From NCBI GenBank assembly GCA_963377175.1, contig CAUJNA010003827.1, forward strand, positions 816,400 to 880,399: DNA of 64,000 nucleotides, written 5' to 3'. Origin of the DNA: Effrenium voratum (Eukaryota > Sar > Dinophyceae > Suessiales > Symbiodiniaceae). A model generated the notes under the pieces. That model made no database searches. It had not been told where the DNA came from and saw only the letters and a program-made list of their open reading frames with translations. Shown piece after piece: positions 54,736 to 64,000 of the stretch. Position 1 is the stretch's first letter, and the number at the start of each line of letters is the position of its first letter. The position numbers were made by a program, and so were the translations under genes.

Positions 54736-55210
54736 ATGGACATAGGAGCAACATGGTACAACAAAGGAAAGGGCAAGAAAGGAAAAGGAAAGAACAAAGG
54801 AAAATACAACAGAGGAAAGGGCTACGGCGGCTACGGCAACTACAACAATGACGGAAGCAGGACACAGGCAACAATAGCCCTGTCATCAGCAGAGTCAGAG
54901 CTATACGCAATTGGTACAGCTGCACAAGAAAGCATCTACATCAGCAACTTCGTCAAGGAAGCTTTGGACACAAAGACCAACATCAGAATTCATACGGACT
55001 AACTCAATAGCCATGAGAGAAGGTACATCAAAGAAAGCAAAGCACATAGAACTACGGTACCTTTTCATGCAACAACTAGTCAAGAACAAGGTCATCACAA
55101 TGTGTAAGATAAGGTCGGAACACAACCCCTCGGACATACTGACAAAGTTTGTCCCAACCGACACACTCCTCAGACACCTGTACAAGGTAGGCTTGCCCAG
55201 CCAACCTTGA
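54736..55210 (+). pseudogene. Gag tail fused to RNase H, one frameshift
   Basis: A Lys/Gly/Tyr-rich Gag tail (GKGKNKGKYNRGKGYGGYGN) runs in frame into Copia RNase H: TIALSSAESELYAIGTAAQE holds the conserved SSAEAE-like acidic motif, and IHTD holds the next aspartate. A TAA at 55000-55002 and a shift to the next frame follow. The C-terminal part is intact (SKKAKHIELRYLF; NPSDILTKFVPTDTLLRHL). Protease, integrase and reverse transcriptase, normally between, are missing. Confidence 0.8.
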
Positions 55211-55549
55211 CACCAACAAGTACATCAATGACAAAAGTATCACCCACAGTCTGCACTGCAAAGTTTGCACAGTATGTTTAAACATCAGTTGCACAGGTCA
55301 CGCACTTTCGTTTCACTACATGTCAGCCGGCTAAACCACTTTTAGGGTAGTTACATTGCCATGGATCTACCCCTTGCGCTTTTACTCTAACTTTCTTTCG
55401 GGTACAACAGACGACCTTGTTTTTGCACTACAATCTCTTGACTACGGTTTTACTTGACAGCTTGACAAAAGCTTGAACACATGTTTCATCACTGCAGCCA
55501 TTTACATCGGTCTTGTACAGCTAGAGGGAGATACATTGCCAGGTCAACA

Positions 55550-56666
55550 ATGGCTCATCGTGCGTACAAGTCCATCCATCAGCCTATGGTGGTACCGGAT
55601 GGTTTTACACTGGAGCCTACAGAGGGAAACCCTGCCTACATCGCTCCTCAAAACCAAGCGATTACACCACCGTGCTCATTCCGCTTACAACGGAACAGGC
55701 CAAGTTCATGACAACGGTGGCTGCCAAGGAGGCGCACAGAGTCGACAAGATCCCCGGCTACATGCGTGCCCCTACACTTGGTTTTATTGGCATGTTCTAC
55801 AGCATCATGGACGCTGTGGGATACATGAGTTGGCTTATCCACAGTGGCCATGACAGCACAGATGACATGAGCAACTGCTACATCTACCGCGTCTCGCTGC
55901 ATACAGCCGAAATCCTGCAGCGTGTGTACGAGAAGAAAATTTCAATCTTCAACCGCGGCTACATCGGACTTGTGCCTACAGCTACATGAGCATCACACCC
56001 GGATCATGACAGAGGTTGAGAGGAACACCGGCACATTTTTCCGCATCAGTGGCGACATCAGGAATTTGTACCGAAGCTACAACCTGGAGAATGGTTACAT
56101 GGTGCTACAGCACATCATCCTGAACATCGAACAGATGTTGGACGTCGAAGACAAGTTCGACAGGAAACATGCAGGCTTGCTTCTCCATGGCCATCACCCA
56201 GTACACATATGCCTCGATACAAGCGGTGCCAGAGCCACTTCGCACAAGGCTCTTTCACTACATCTTGGAGAACAAGCTGCAGCTGGCAGGAGATGCTACA
56301 ATTTTGGCCCCCGGACAGCTGGCTACAGCGATCAATGCATGCGAGAAGTGGACAGCGCAGTGATTCTGTCACAACACAATGGCTACAAGATGATGCACAG
56401 CAAGTGAATTCAAGAGGAAAACAACTGAGATGGTTGTACAAGAGAAGTACAATTTTGGGCCCATGTGGCGCACCGGACTCAGCTACGAGTTTGGAGCACA
56501 AGCTCCTGACCGCCCACAAGGGACATTGATGTACAAACAATCTGTAATCTGGCGAGCAGTTTTCTCAGATGAGTTTTACATCATCCCGAACCACAAGGTC
56601 ATGACTGTGCATGCAATACATTTTAGAGATACAGTTGAAACACTGTACTCTAAGGAGGCGTGTTAA
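55550..56666 (+). pseudogene. Degraded accessory ORF of the Copia element
   Basis: After RNase H a typical Copia element reaches its LTR soon. Here about 1.4 kb follow, with protein-like segments in changing + frames: MAHRAYKSIHQPMVVPDGF; TTVAAKEAHRVDKIPGYMRA; IMTEVERNTGTFFRISGDI; VPEPLRTRLFHYILENKLQL; MWRTGLSYEFGAQAPDRPQG. Four or five frameshifts separate them, at about 55673, 55990, 56165, 56355 and 56430. Together they suggest one former ORF of roughly 370 codons. I do not recognise it. The last frame ends at 56666 inside the 3' LTR. Confidence 0.5.
56652..56660 (+). promoter_or_regulatory. Polypurine tract
   Basis: AAGGAGGCG lies directly before the 3' LTR, in the position where plus-strand synthesis is primed. 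It is short and not purely purine. Confidence 0.5.
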
Positions 56667-56840
56667 GAGTATACATGCCCTTGGATACATGTCACGGTAG
56701 TACAGCTTGGTCTCACCGTGGCTGTACATGTCAAGGCCTTGAGCCTACAATCTGCCCAGACAAAATAGAGCGACCACAGCCGCGCTGATACACATCACAG
56801 GTCTTTCACATCAGGCAATCAGGTAGCATTCAGTTTAACA
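56661..56840 (+). repeat. 3' LTR of Copia-type element
   Basis: 180 bp, TGTTAAGAG..TTTAACA. Differs from the 5' LTR at two bases I can see (ACAG/ACAA and GTGTAACA/GTTTAACA), about 1 percent. Confidence 0.9.
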
Positions 56841-57267
56841 ATATACATATATATATATATACATATGTAAACATATACATACATATGTTAATATATATAT
56901 ATAATGTGTTGTGGATAGCTTTGTCCTTCTTGATGGTACCCTTCCTTTTGGTTGCTTTAAAAGAGAAGCCAGAAGAAAGCAGCTTTTGGAGGGATCAAAT
57001 AATTTAGAAATGATCCCATTCAGGCATGTCCTCAAGCAAGAAAGCTTCGAAATTGGCTTCATTTTGGCGTCCATGGATACAGTTTTAAGCAACACCCAGG
57101 CCAAGCAAGCTAATTACCTGAAACAAATGTCTTGCGGATTATAACTTGCCCCGCGTCCATGTACTTCCTCAGCTTCCAAAGACACAGCACTCGTGAATCT
57201 GTGAATTAGACACAGGAACCCGCCAGACTGAAACACAAGATTCCCAAGTGAGAAAGCTTCCGCCATT

Positions 57268-57398
57268 TCACCCTTGCAAAGTTAGGCTTTGCTCTAATGA
57301 ATGTGTTTCCCTGTCAAACCTGGGTATGGATTGTTTGCGATTGTGTTGGGCTAGAATAGCCTGGGCTCGCCGTGTTCTGATTCCCCGGCGAAAAGTGA
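57268..57398 (-). CDS. Terminal exon after a family E acceptor
   Basis: On the - strand, after the GGAGGACCTAG of E4, two phase bases then 42 codons and TGA: TFRRGIRTRRAQAILAQHNR, then SIPRFDRETHSLEQSLTLQG. Basic, helical. An upstream frame ending GGGAA|GTTTAG at 57446 gives matching phase with a 47-nt intron. Product unknown. Confidence 0.5.
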
Positions 57399-57445
57399 CT
57401 AGGTCCTCCAGATTTGAGAGGTTAGAATAGGGGTACCAACTAAAC
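57399..57445 (-). mobile_element. Family E fragment forming a 47-nt intron (E4)
   Basis: On the + strand it reads CTAGGTCCTCCAG..GAGAGGTTAGAATAGGGGTACC and then stops. On the - strand the interval starts GTTTAGTTGG and ends GGAGGACCTAG. Only one TIR remains. Confidence 0.65.
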
Positions 57446-57551
57446 TTCCCGCTTGCAACTTTGGGGTCCAAAAAGAAAGCCCGGAACCCGTTCCCGACTC
57501 CATGCCGGAACCCGAACGAAGCCTTGCGACATGTCGACCCCTGTGTTTTTC

Positions 57552-57666
57552 TCAACCCCAGTTTGCAAATAAGGGGGTGTCTCTGGGTTTAGTCGGGAAT
57601 CAAGACTTTTGGAGGGGAACATACGCCTATTAATAAAGTGGGGTTTATTCATCCGGGGTTAACATT
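57552..57666. mobile_element. TIR element, family B copy 4
   Basis: TCAACCCCAGTTTGCAAATA at the left and GGGGTTTATTCATCCGGGG at the right, with core GGGGGTGTCTCTGGG and GACTTTTGGAGGGGAAC. Confidence 0.7.
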
Positions 57667-58521
57667 ACTCACTGAAGAGAATTGGGGAGTTGTAAAACAA
57701 AATGTATCAATGTCCAACGGTAGCCTGCCTTCTTATTGGGGTCCAGAACAGTGCTCCTGATATGAATTATCTAACACAACATCAAAAGTCTGGCCGGGGC
57801 AAACGAATTGCCCTCTCTCTCACTAACATAGCACCTGTTGGCGGGTACCTGGAAGATCAATTTGCTCCTGAAGAAAAACCCTCTGTGAGGTGCCATGACA
57901 ACGTTGGAGGGAGGGTAAATGGCGGAAGCCTGGTCATCGGCCCAGGGAATCCTCTTGGACCAAGTGGGGTCATCGCATCACGTCTTGCAAGCCCAGGCGC
58001 ATGGCATCGTGGCTGAGCTGCACCCCGAGCTCAAATGCTGCAGGTTGTGTTCCATTTTTGGGGTTGTCCTTGGTGGCATTGCAACCACATTGGTGACTCC
58101 TCAATCAATCTGAGGGTATCTCTTGTGGATTCTTGGGCGGCCATTTCTCGTCGAAGAAGAAGAACATATGTTGAGGGTTCCCAATCTGGCTCCTGGTGCT
58201 ACCTATGATTCCCCTGTCCGTTGCAGAGCTACCCCAATCAACAAATGTCAGCCGTGCGAGCAATTCTTACAAAGCATCAGGAGAAAATCCCAATTCAGCA
58301 AATTGGCAATCCGCCTGCAATCCGCTCAGAGGGACCTTGTAAGTTGCCCAGTTGCAAGCCGGGGGAAAGGAGGAATGACGAGAGCCTCTGGTCATCTTGT
58401 AGACATCCAATTAGAACCTCTAGGAATCTCTGTGACCTTCAAAGCGCCTGGGCAAATGCATTCCCTCTGGTTGTCCTGCTCACAATAATGATCGGGCACT
58501 TAAAGGTTCGGGCCACGGCCA

Positions 58522-58551
58522 ATCCAATGGGCTTCAAGAGGCCCATTGGAT
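58522..58551. repeat. Perfect 11-bp hairpin
   Basis: ATCCAATGGGC, loop TTCAAGAG, then GCCCATTGGAT. Confidence 0.85.
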
Positions 58552-58756
58552 GTGTCAACTGTGCAATAGGGCACACAAACACCATGCCGGAGCAGGTGTC
58601 GGATCCTGCACCTGGGCGCTGTCCTTCCTGCACAATACCTTCGGTCAAAGCGCCCATGTCGGACTCATAGGTGTCCCAACTTCCGGGAAGTGGCAGGGAG
58701 GTCTGAGTGCAACCTGCCACCATTGGTCTTGGTTGACGATGGAAGGGGAGCAAAAA

Positions 58757-58845
58757 ATGATATTTTAACAGTTAAGTGGGGATTTCCCACTAACCACAAT
58801 AAGCAACAATGTAAAATGTTTCCCAACAACAACCATGAAATTGCC
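58757..58845 (-). repeat. SINE-like copy 2 (tRNA-like family)
   Basis: Reverse complement shares TTGTTGGGAAACATTTT, TGTTGCTT.TTGTGGTT.AGTGG and CCCACTTAACTGTTAA-like sequence with 46589-46690. Confidence 0.45.
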
Positions 58846-59006
58846 CTCCCACCCACCAACATTGAACCTCACTGGGGGGGTCCTGGCAGCGCTCTGGTTG
58901 TTTATATGAAACCATGAAACCCCGACTGCATCTTGAACGCCGTGACTATTCGACTTCAAGTTGAACTGCCTGCGTTTGGTCACTGTGAGGATTTGTAAAC
59001 CGTGGT

Positions 59007-59561
59007 TTGTCGCAAGCCCTAGGCAACCCCCTAGGCAACCCCGAAACAGGCCATGGACCCTGTCCCTCCAATCGGAAGGACAACATCCTGGACAAAAGCC
59101 TTCAATACCAACAAGCAGGCCAGAACATGTTGAATAATCCCCAAACTCTTCCGACAGCTCTCTTGCGCAGTGTTCTTTTTCTTATGGGTAACAGGAATAT
59201 AATATATTGTTTTTGGTTGGTCCAGTTGAGTGGGGAATCTGCCATTTGGGCAAAAATGTGCCTAGTTGGAACCATCTTTGCAACCAAGATCCTTGTATTC
59301 ACATCCACGTGTTCTGAATACGCGCCATGGGCCCCTGCGACACGAACTTGTTTTCGTCTGAAGCCTATTGACAAGTCGAATCGACGGCCGAGGCCCAGAA
59401 TCCATGAGGCTTGCTCCAAGCCGAGGTTAAAAGGAGAGAGATGGTGCAGCGTCAGCGCTGCAGAAAACGAAAATCGGGCCGTAAGGCGCGGAATCCGCAA
59501 CGAAAGGCGGTACGGCAGCATACGGCAGCTATACACACCTGAGCAGCGCCCCAAAAGCTGA
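59007..59561 (+). other. Long open frame, strand undecided
   Basis: A + frame is open for 184 codons (for example KPIDKSNRRPRPRIHEACSK near its end) and a - frame for 157 codons overlaps it. Both have protein-like parts. No splice boundary or element decides between them. Confidence 0.3.
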
Positions 59562-59733
59562 CCAAGACTTTTCACAAGTGAGTGGCTTGTATGGCTAGTA
59601 GAACCAACTCAGATGGCCCCTTTGGGCTTGGGTGCTGCTCACCTGTTCCGGTCCGTGTCAGGCGTCACTCTTCAAAGTGCCTGGCGACGGGCGGACGACA
59701 AGTTGGGCATGCCTCCAAGAGGCACTTCGAGCC

Positions 59734-59831
59734 ATAGGTGGCCTTTTGGAAAAATAAACGGGTTTGCCTGGTAAATGGAACAAACCTCATATCGATTTTT
59801 AAACCAAACTCACCTGAAAAGGACACCTATG
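59734..59831. mobile_element. TIR element, family D copy 3
   Basis: CATAGGTGGCCTTTTGGAAA at the left and AAAAGGACACCTATG at the right. The inner hairpin is partly decayed. Confidence 0.7.
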
Positions 59832-60267
59832 CTTAGAGCACACTTGGGGATTCAAGCATTCTCCTAAGAAAGCAGTTCAACCAGGACCAGCGTGATCAAC
59901 ACATCAATTTGGATTTCGTTTAGGAACAAAGCCAATTTCTTTCTCTGGCAATTTGGTCTTTGGCTTTTCTTTCACATGGCCATTCTGTTGGGAACGTCCG
60001 ATGGTTGATTGACCTTTTCCCCCATGCTCGAAGTGGACCACATTCTCACATGCATGGCACCTCAGCTCTTCCACACGCTAGTTGCGAAGAGCTCACCAAC
60101 CCCATAGCCAAATAGGGCCCTAGGCTTCCAGCTACCGCCACTGTAGCAAATCATAGACGTCACATGATGCTTCCACTTCTAGATCTTTGATGGCCTGGCA
60201 TTCGCCACTGCCGAAAATGGCACCTGCAAACGCTTTGCTTGAAATTCTGGAAAGCTTGCTTACAAAA

Positions 60268-60410
60268 CCCGCACAGTAAACATTCATATATGTATATATG
60301 CATACATTCATGCCTACATACATTAAATTACATTACAATACAATACATTACATTACACTACACTCTTCGCTACATTACACTACACTACATTACATTACAT
60401 TACATATGTG
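60268..60410 (+). repeat. (ATTAC)n-type microsatellite
   Basis: ACATTACATTACACTACACT-type repeats, about 140 bp. Confidence 0.85.
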
Positions 60411-61770
60411 AATCACCAGAGTTTCTCGCTGATTTCATTTTGACCCCCCCCCCCCCGGGCGCTCGAAGCGTGGCGTTAGCTGTGTCACATACTCGTTTGG
60501 ACAGTGTGAGGTGAACACAGTAGTAGGAAGATCCTTCTGGCTTGCAAAGGGATCACATCATCTAAGCTCATCATTTTGACTGGTTCGAATGATGTAAAGC
60601 CAGAAACTGAGACCGTTTCCCTGCAACCTCCCACTTAGCGGCGACTTTTGATAATCGTAAAAGTGGGGCAGCGCCTATGAGACCCGCTTACTCTCTTGTG
60701 ATCTTTCGCAGGGTGCCCCCCCACCCCGGCCCCCAAAAAAGCGATATGGCCCCTGCGAAGAAATGCCCCCCCCCCCCAATCTGAGGGTTTTTGGCATCCC
60801 TGGGATTGCACCCAGGGGAAATGACCCAGAATGGTTCAAAATAGCGCGGTCTCATCCGGAGATGTGCCTAAGTGGGCTCAATACCCAGAGTATTCCGAGG
60901 GTGTATTACAATAACCCGACCCCATATGAGCAGTGGTGTCCTAAGATGAGCCCGCCTTGGGAGCGGATTCCTGCCATGCAAACCCCCGCTGGGTTCGACT
61001 CGGACAGACGCAACCGGGAAGCAACGCGCGGCCTCAACTCGCGGATCGCCACTGTTTTGACGTCCTAACAAACACGAAGCCGGAAAGCCGCGGAGTGGAG
61101 GGGTGAGGGAGAGAAGGAAGGGGTGAGAAGGGAGGGGAGAGAGGGAAGAGATAAGGAAGAAAGAAAAGGGGTAACATTTATGGCTTCAGACGGATAACCC
61201 ATACATCGGCTAAGGGAAGCTACAAACCATGTTGTTGGTTCAAGCAGGCACCCCATCATTGTTGCGCTCCCCACATACTGCATCCTGCATCTTTTCAAAG
61301 CTGATCAAGTGACATTTTTGTTGGAGCAGCCGCCACTTGTAACAGCCTTTCACGCAGCGCGCTTCTCTAATCAGGGATCTTCCCTGGCCCCGTTTTTGGG
61401 CAGCTGACTCATGTCATGGTGACCGCTTCTGGGCTGTTCCAAGTTAGGCTTGCAATCTGATCTTGCTGATGATTGATGTCACCTTCCAACATGCACGGGG
61501 AAGAACGGCCTACCAGTAAACGGACTCGTGAACAAAAATAAGATTAAGGACCACTGGTTTTCCCAAGATGTAGTCTGAACAAGTGCAAATGTGACGAGCC
61601 CTTTCTTTTCCGTGTTGTTCCTTTCTTTGGGTGTTGTTTGAACAAAGAAAACCCACAACCAGAAAGAAACCAACCAGTTCGGGCGGCCCAATTTCTATTT
61701 ACAACACACGCTTAGCGCCGGAATGTCGTGCTGTGAAACCAATTCACGGCGGCTTCTCCAATCCGCCTTT
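60411..61770. other. No supported gene
   Basis: Short C runs (60445, 60769), a GA-rich stretch at 61090-61170 and mixed sequence. No exon can be defended. Confidence 0.3.
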
Positions 61771-62413
61771 CACGGTAGTCTAGAATCCAAAAGCATCCAG
61801 TCATTTCGAGCCTGACCCTTGCTCCATATCCTCACGGTCAGAGAAAAGTTTACGGAGCTGGTCCCACGGTGCCCCTGTTTTTCTGTTTCTTTCTTTTTTT
61901 GCAAAATATCAGATATTTGAAGGGGGCTCAAGTCAAGCCTCCTGCAGGACAACTCACTGTTGGCAAGGCAACACGCCGGGGCTTGTCTAGAAGGCTGTAG
62001 AGACAGCAGGACATCCTCTGCTTTTTTGGGCCCCTCTTGAGGGAGGGCATTGATTTTCGACTGGACAAGGGTGACCTTCGCAATAGAACGCCCTCCAGAC
62101 AACCGCTTGCGGGTCCGGAGGAGTTGCGGCCCCAACCTCATTGGCACAGCGCATGGCAGGTTCTCTCGGTTTCGTGGCGACGCTTTGTGGGAATCTCTGG
62201 GCTTCAAAGCCTTTGGCTTGAAGATATGTTGGTTGCAGGCAGCGGGAAAGAAAGCCACAATCAAGTCACCAAATTAGAAACCGATGGCCCACCCAAAACC
62301 ATTGCGGGAATATCGTCCATTGCTCAAGTAGATCATCCGGCGAACAGTTCGGTCTCGGAGTCGCACGGAAACCCGGTCTCGGTGTCGCCCAGCGGGGATA
62401 CCGGAATCTAAGG
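61770..62413. other. Coding-like on both strands
   Basis: The - frame 61770-62264 (contains SIAKVTLVQSKINALPQEG) and the + frame 62037-62413 (contains LETDGPPKTIAGISSIAQ, ends TAA) overlap. A donor-like ACA|GTGAGT on - supports a - exon; closeness to the + gene at 62569 supports +. The change from - genes to + genes may lie here. Confidence 0.3.
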
Positions 62414-62568
62414 GTTTGTGTAGCACACCCTGGTACCACAACCAACACCTACGGGACTACGCGTTGGGCAACTTCCGAATAGCCTTGTTGCTAATTCTAG
62501 GGGACACTTCCCCATTCTTTCCGGGGATCCTTCTTTTCAGAAAACCATCAGAATTTTAGGGGAAACAG

Positions 62569-63833
62569 CTGGTTTTTGAAAAGACTGATGGTTGAAAATA
62601 ATGGTTGGAATCAACCCCTAGAGCTTTGGGTGTTTCTAAATGGTGCCATCCAAGGCATGCAATTCAACCCCCGTGCGGAAGACGAGATGAAGTTGGCTAC
62701 CGGTGCTACGGGAGAACATACGCCGGTTGACGCAGAAAACAACCAGGTCCTCCAGTACAGAGGTTAGAATCAGGGTACCAACTGTTTTCTGTAGTCAATT
62801 TTTGTAGGGGGACCGAATCTCCCCCAAAAAAAGGGGAGAGAAGGGCACCTGGCTGGGGGACCTAGACAACATCAGAAGCCAACACTGGCCGCTTGTCACG
62901 CGGTCGGGGATTGAGATGTGCATTGCTTTGGATTTCATCCTGCCATAAGACACCCCAACTGAGCTACAGTAATCTGTCGAAATCGCCCTTCCTGAAGAAG
63001 CTTGATTTTTTCCCCCAACTGAGCGAATATGTCGAAACCGCAATGGTTCCTTCAGGCTTCCGTTTTAAAGGTCTCCATGGCCTAATTATTCTGAACAAAC
63101 CTCTTCTAAATACATGTCACAACCAGCCCTGCAGTTTTCTGAATGTGGCCATGGGTCAAAATCCAAATCGTACCCCCAGTGAACATCCCAATCCAACCAC
63201 TCAAATAGGTCCTACAATGGGTGGGGAGTTCACCTACCAACCAAACTGGGATCCCAAAACGGTTTTGGCAACCACAGCCAAGTCTGTTTCTGTCTGCTAA
63301 ACCTGTACCCCTGGTGAACATCAAAATAGGTGGTACATGGGTGTTCATCCGCCCCAAAATAAAGGCAGAGGTTCTGACCCATGGCCACAGGAATCTCTTT
63401 TTCCTTCTGCCTGCTCGCCCTCTTCAGAGCTGGCGCGACTGGGCTCCCGGCTCCTTGGCTCATGCGGCGGATCGCTCCGTCTCAGACCTGTGCGAGAAGG
63501 CCTCAGCAAAGCGAGCGCTCAGAAAGCCCAAGGCACACGCCGCCAAGGAGTTGAGGTCGCGAACCCGACTTTGGTGCTCGAGCTAGGCAGGCCGCTTGCT
63601 AAGCTAGGTCCCCCAGCTAGGTGCCCCTTCTCTCCCCTTTTTTGGGGGAGGGTTCCCCTACTACAATAGACTACATTAAAAAACAAAGAAAAACTGGTAC
63701 CCTTATTCTATGCTCTCTACTGGAGCACCTAGAGAGACACAATGAGATTCATTTTTCAGACCTAGTGAATGCTCCCTCACCGCATCCCACTTGCGGGTGC
63801 CTTTTGGGAAGCGCAGGTTTAGCAGACTTGGCT
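62569..63833 (+). CDS. Gene with four introner introns (exons a-d)
   Basis: Exons: a 62569-62746 (GWNQPLELWVFLNGAIQGM), b 62866-63144 (SPFLKKLDFFPQLSEYVETA), c 63391-63607 (EGLSKASAQKAQGTRRQGVE), d 63733-63833 (ERHNEIHFSDLVNAPSPHP). Each intron is a TIR element of family E or H with GT donor and AG acceptor at its ends. Phases agree at every joint (0, 0, 1) and all exons stay open in one frame, about 258 codons in all. After the last intron the phase-0 codon is TGA, so exon d may be followed by the stop. The - strand has stops in all frames across exon c. No domain recognised. Confidence 0.6.
62747..62865 (+). mobile_element. Introner E5 (intron a-b)
   Basis: CAG|GTCCTCCAGTACAGAGG..CTGGGGGACCTAG|ACA. 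119 nt. The core GGTACCAACTG and CTCCCCCAAAAAAAGGGGAG is shared with the other E copies. Confidence 0.8.
63145..63390 (+). mobile_element. Introner H2 (intron b-c), compound
   Basis: AAT|GTGGCCATGGGTCAAAATCC..GGTTCTGACCCATGGCCACAG|GAA. 246 nt, about twice the other H copies. An internal AACCACAGCC (63271-63280) marks the end of a standard-length copy, and a second partial H follows. Confidence 0.75.
63605..63732 (-). mobile_element. Introner E6 (intron c-d)
   Basis: CTAG|GTCCCCCAGCTAGGTGCC..CTACTGGAGCACCTAG|AGA. In reverse orientation to E5 but spliced on the same strand, which needs symmetric splice sites. Intron 63608-63732. Confidence 0.8.
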
Positions 63834-63965
63834 GTGGTTGTCAAAACCGTTTTGGGATCCCATTTTGGTTGGTAGGTGAATTCGCCACCCATTGTAGGAC
63901 CTATTTGAGTGGATGGATTGGGATGTTCACTGGGGGTACGATTTGGATTTTGACCCATGGCCAAG
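63834..63965 (-). mobile_element. Introner H3 (intron after exon d)
   Basis: GCT|GTGGTTGTCAAAACC..TTTTGACCCATGGCCAAG|TGA. In inverted orientation to H2 with a long identical stretch; the two form an inverted repeat about 550 bp apart. Confidence 0.75.
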
Positions 63966-64000
63966 TGAGCGCTGCATGGATGTGTTGGCATGGTTGTGTG

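Larger units (their letters stand above)
53653..56840 (+). mobile_element. Copia-type LTR retrotransposon, internally deleted
   Basis: About 3.2 kb: two 180-bp LTRs, a primer-binding site directly after the 5' LTR, gag, a fused RNase H end of pol, extra degraded coding sequence, and a purine-rich tract before the 3' LTR. Protease, integrase and reverse transcriptase are absent, so it cannot move by itself. Family assignment rests on the RNase H motifs and the initiator-Met-like primer site. Confidence 0.85.

Noticed and set aside
63460..63582. A - strand terminal exon (LEHQSRVRDLNSLAAC..) with TGA
   Set aside because: It overlaps exon c of the + gene. The + model is supported by four introner junctions with matching phase, while the - strand has stops in all frames across the whole exon c interval.
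1..64000. Dinoflagellate spliced-leader gene or relict leader (CCGTAGCCATTTTGGCTCAAG-type)
   Set aside because: I looked for CATTTTGGCTCAAG on both strands and found only short partial matches such as GGCTCAAG.

Overview
This is a eukaryotic nuclear window, most likely from a dinoflagellate (Symbiodiniaceae- or Polarella-like). The evidence is indirect but consistent. Coding sequence occurs only as short exons. There is a Copia retrotransposon whose Gag has a K/G-rich tail. Dozens of 80-250 bp terminal-inverted-repeat (TIR) elements lie between exons, and several coincide with splice sites. Microsatellites and degenerate plant-type CCCTAAA repeats are abundant. No operon, tRNA, rRNA or spliced-leader gene was recognised. 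No exon except one pentapeptide-repeat exon could be assigned to a family.

Layout. (1) Positions 1 to about 22 kb: the exons I can support read on the + strand. They include a pentapeptide-repeat terminal exon (518-673), a 124-codon terminal exon (6522-6893), a run of terminal exons at 10.0-10.8 kb, a multi-exon gene at 11.37-12.43 kb and an exon pair around 17.2 kb. Simple repeats here are GT- or GA-rich on the + strand. (2) About 22.4-24.8 kb: an AT-rich island with extreme strand asymmetry. Its left half has almost no C, its right half almost no G, and the sign flips near 23.5-24 kb. (3) About 24.8-58 kb: most supported exons read on the - strand (24790-24948, 27721-28408, 29766-29968, 34914-35104, 44439-44654, 45636-45797, 57268-57398). 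Several repeats here are CA/CCAA-rich on the + strand. The island therefore sits where two gene arrays of opposite direction converge. (4) 53,653-56,840: a Copia-type LTR retrotransposon with both 180-bp LTRs, an internal PR-IN-RT deletion that leaves Gag fused in frame to RNase H, a small TIR element inserted into gag, and about 1.4 kb of unexplained degraded coding sequence after RNase H. (5) 62.5-64 kb: a + strand gene whose four introns are each made of a TIR element.

The main result is a population of introner-like elements: at least a dozen families of short non-autonomous TIR elements. For families C, E, F, H and I the element ends coincide with or supply GT/GC donors and AG acceptors, and reading phase is preserved across the proposed introns in the best cases. 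In families C and E the TIR is symmetric: one inverted sequence contains a donor read one way and an acceptor read the other, so either insertion orientation could make an intron.

Exon calls were made by eye from open frames, splice-like boundaries and phase agreement. They need RNA evidence. Frames on opposite strands often overlap, and I say where I could not decide.
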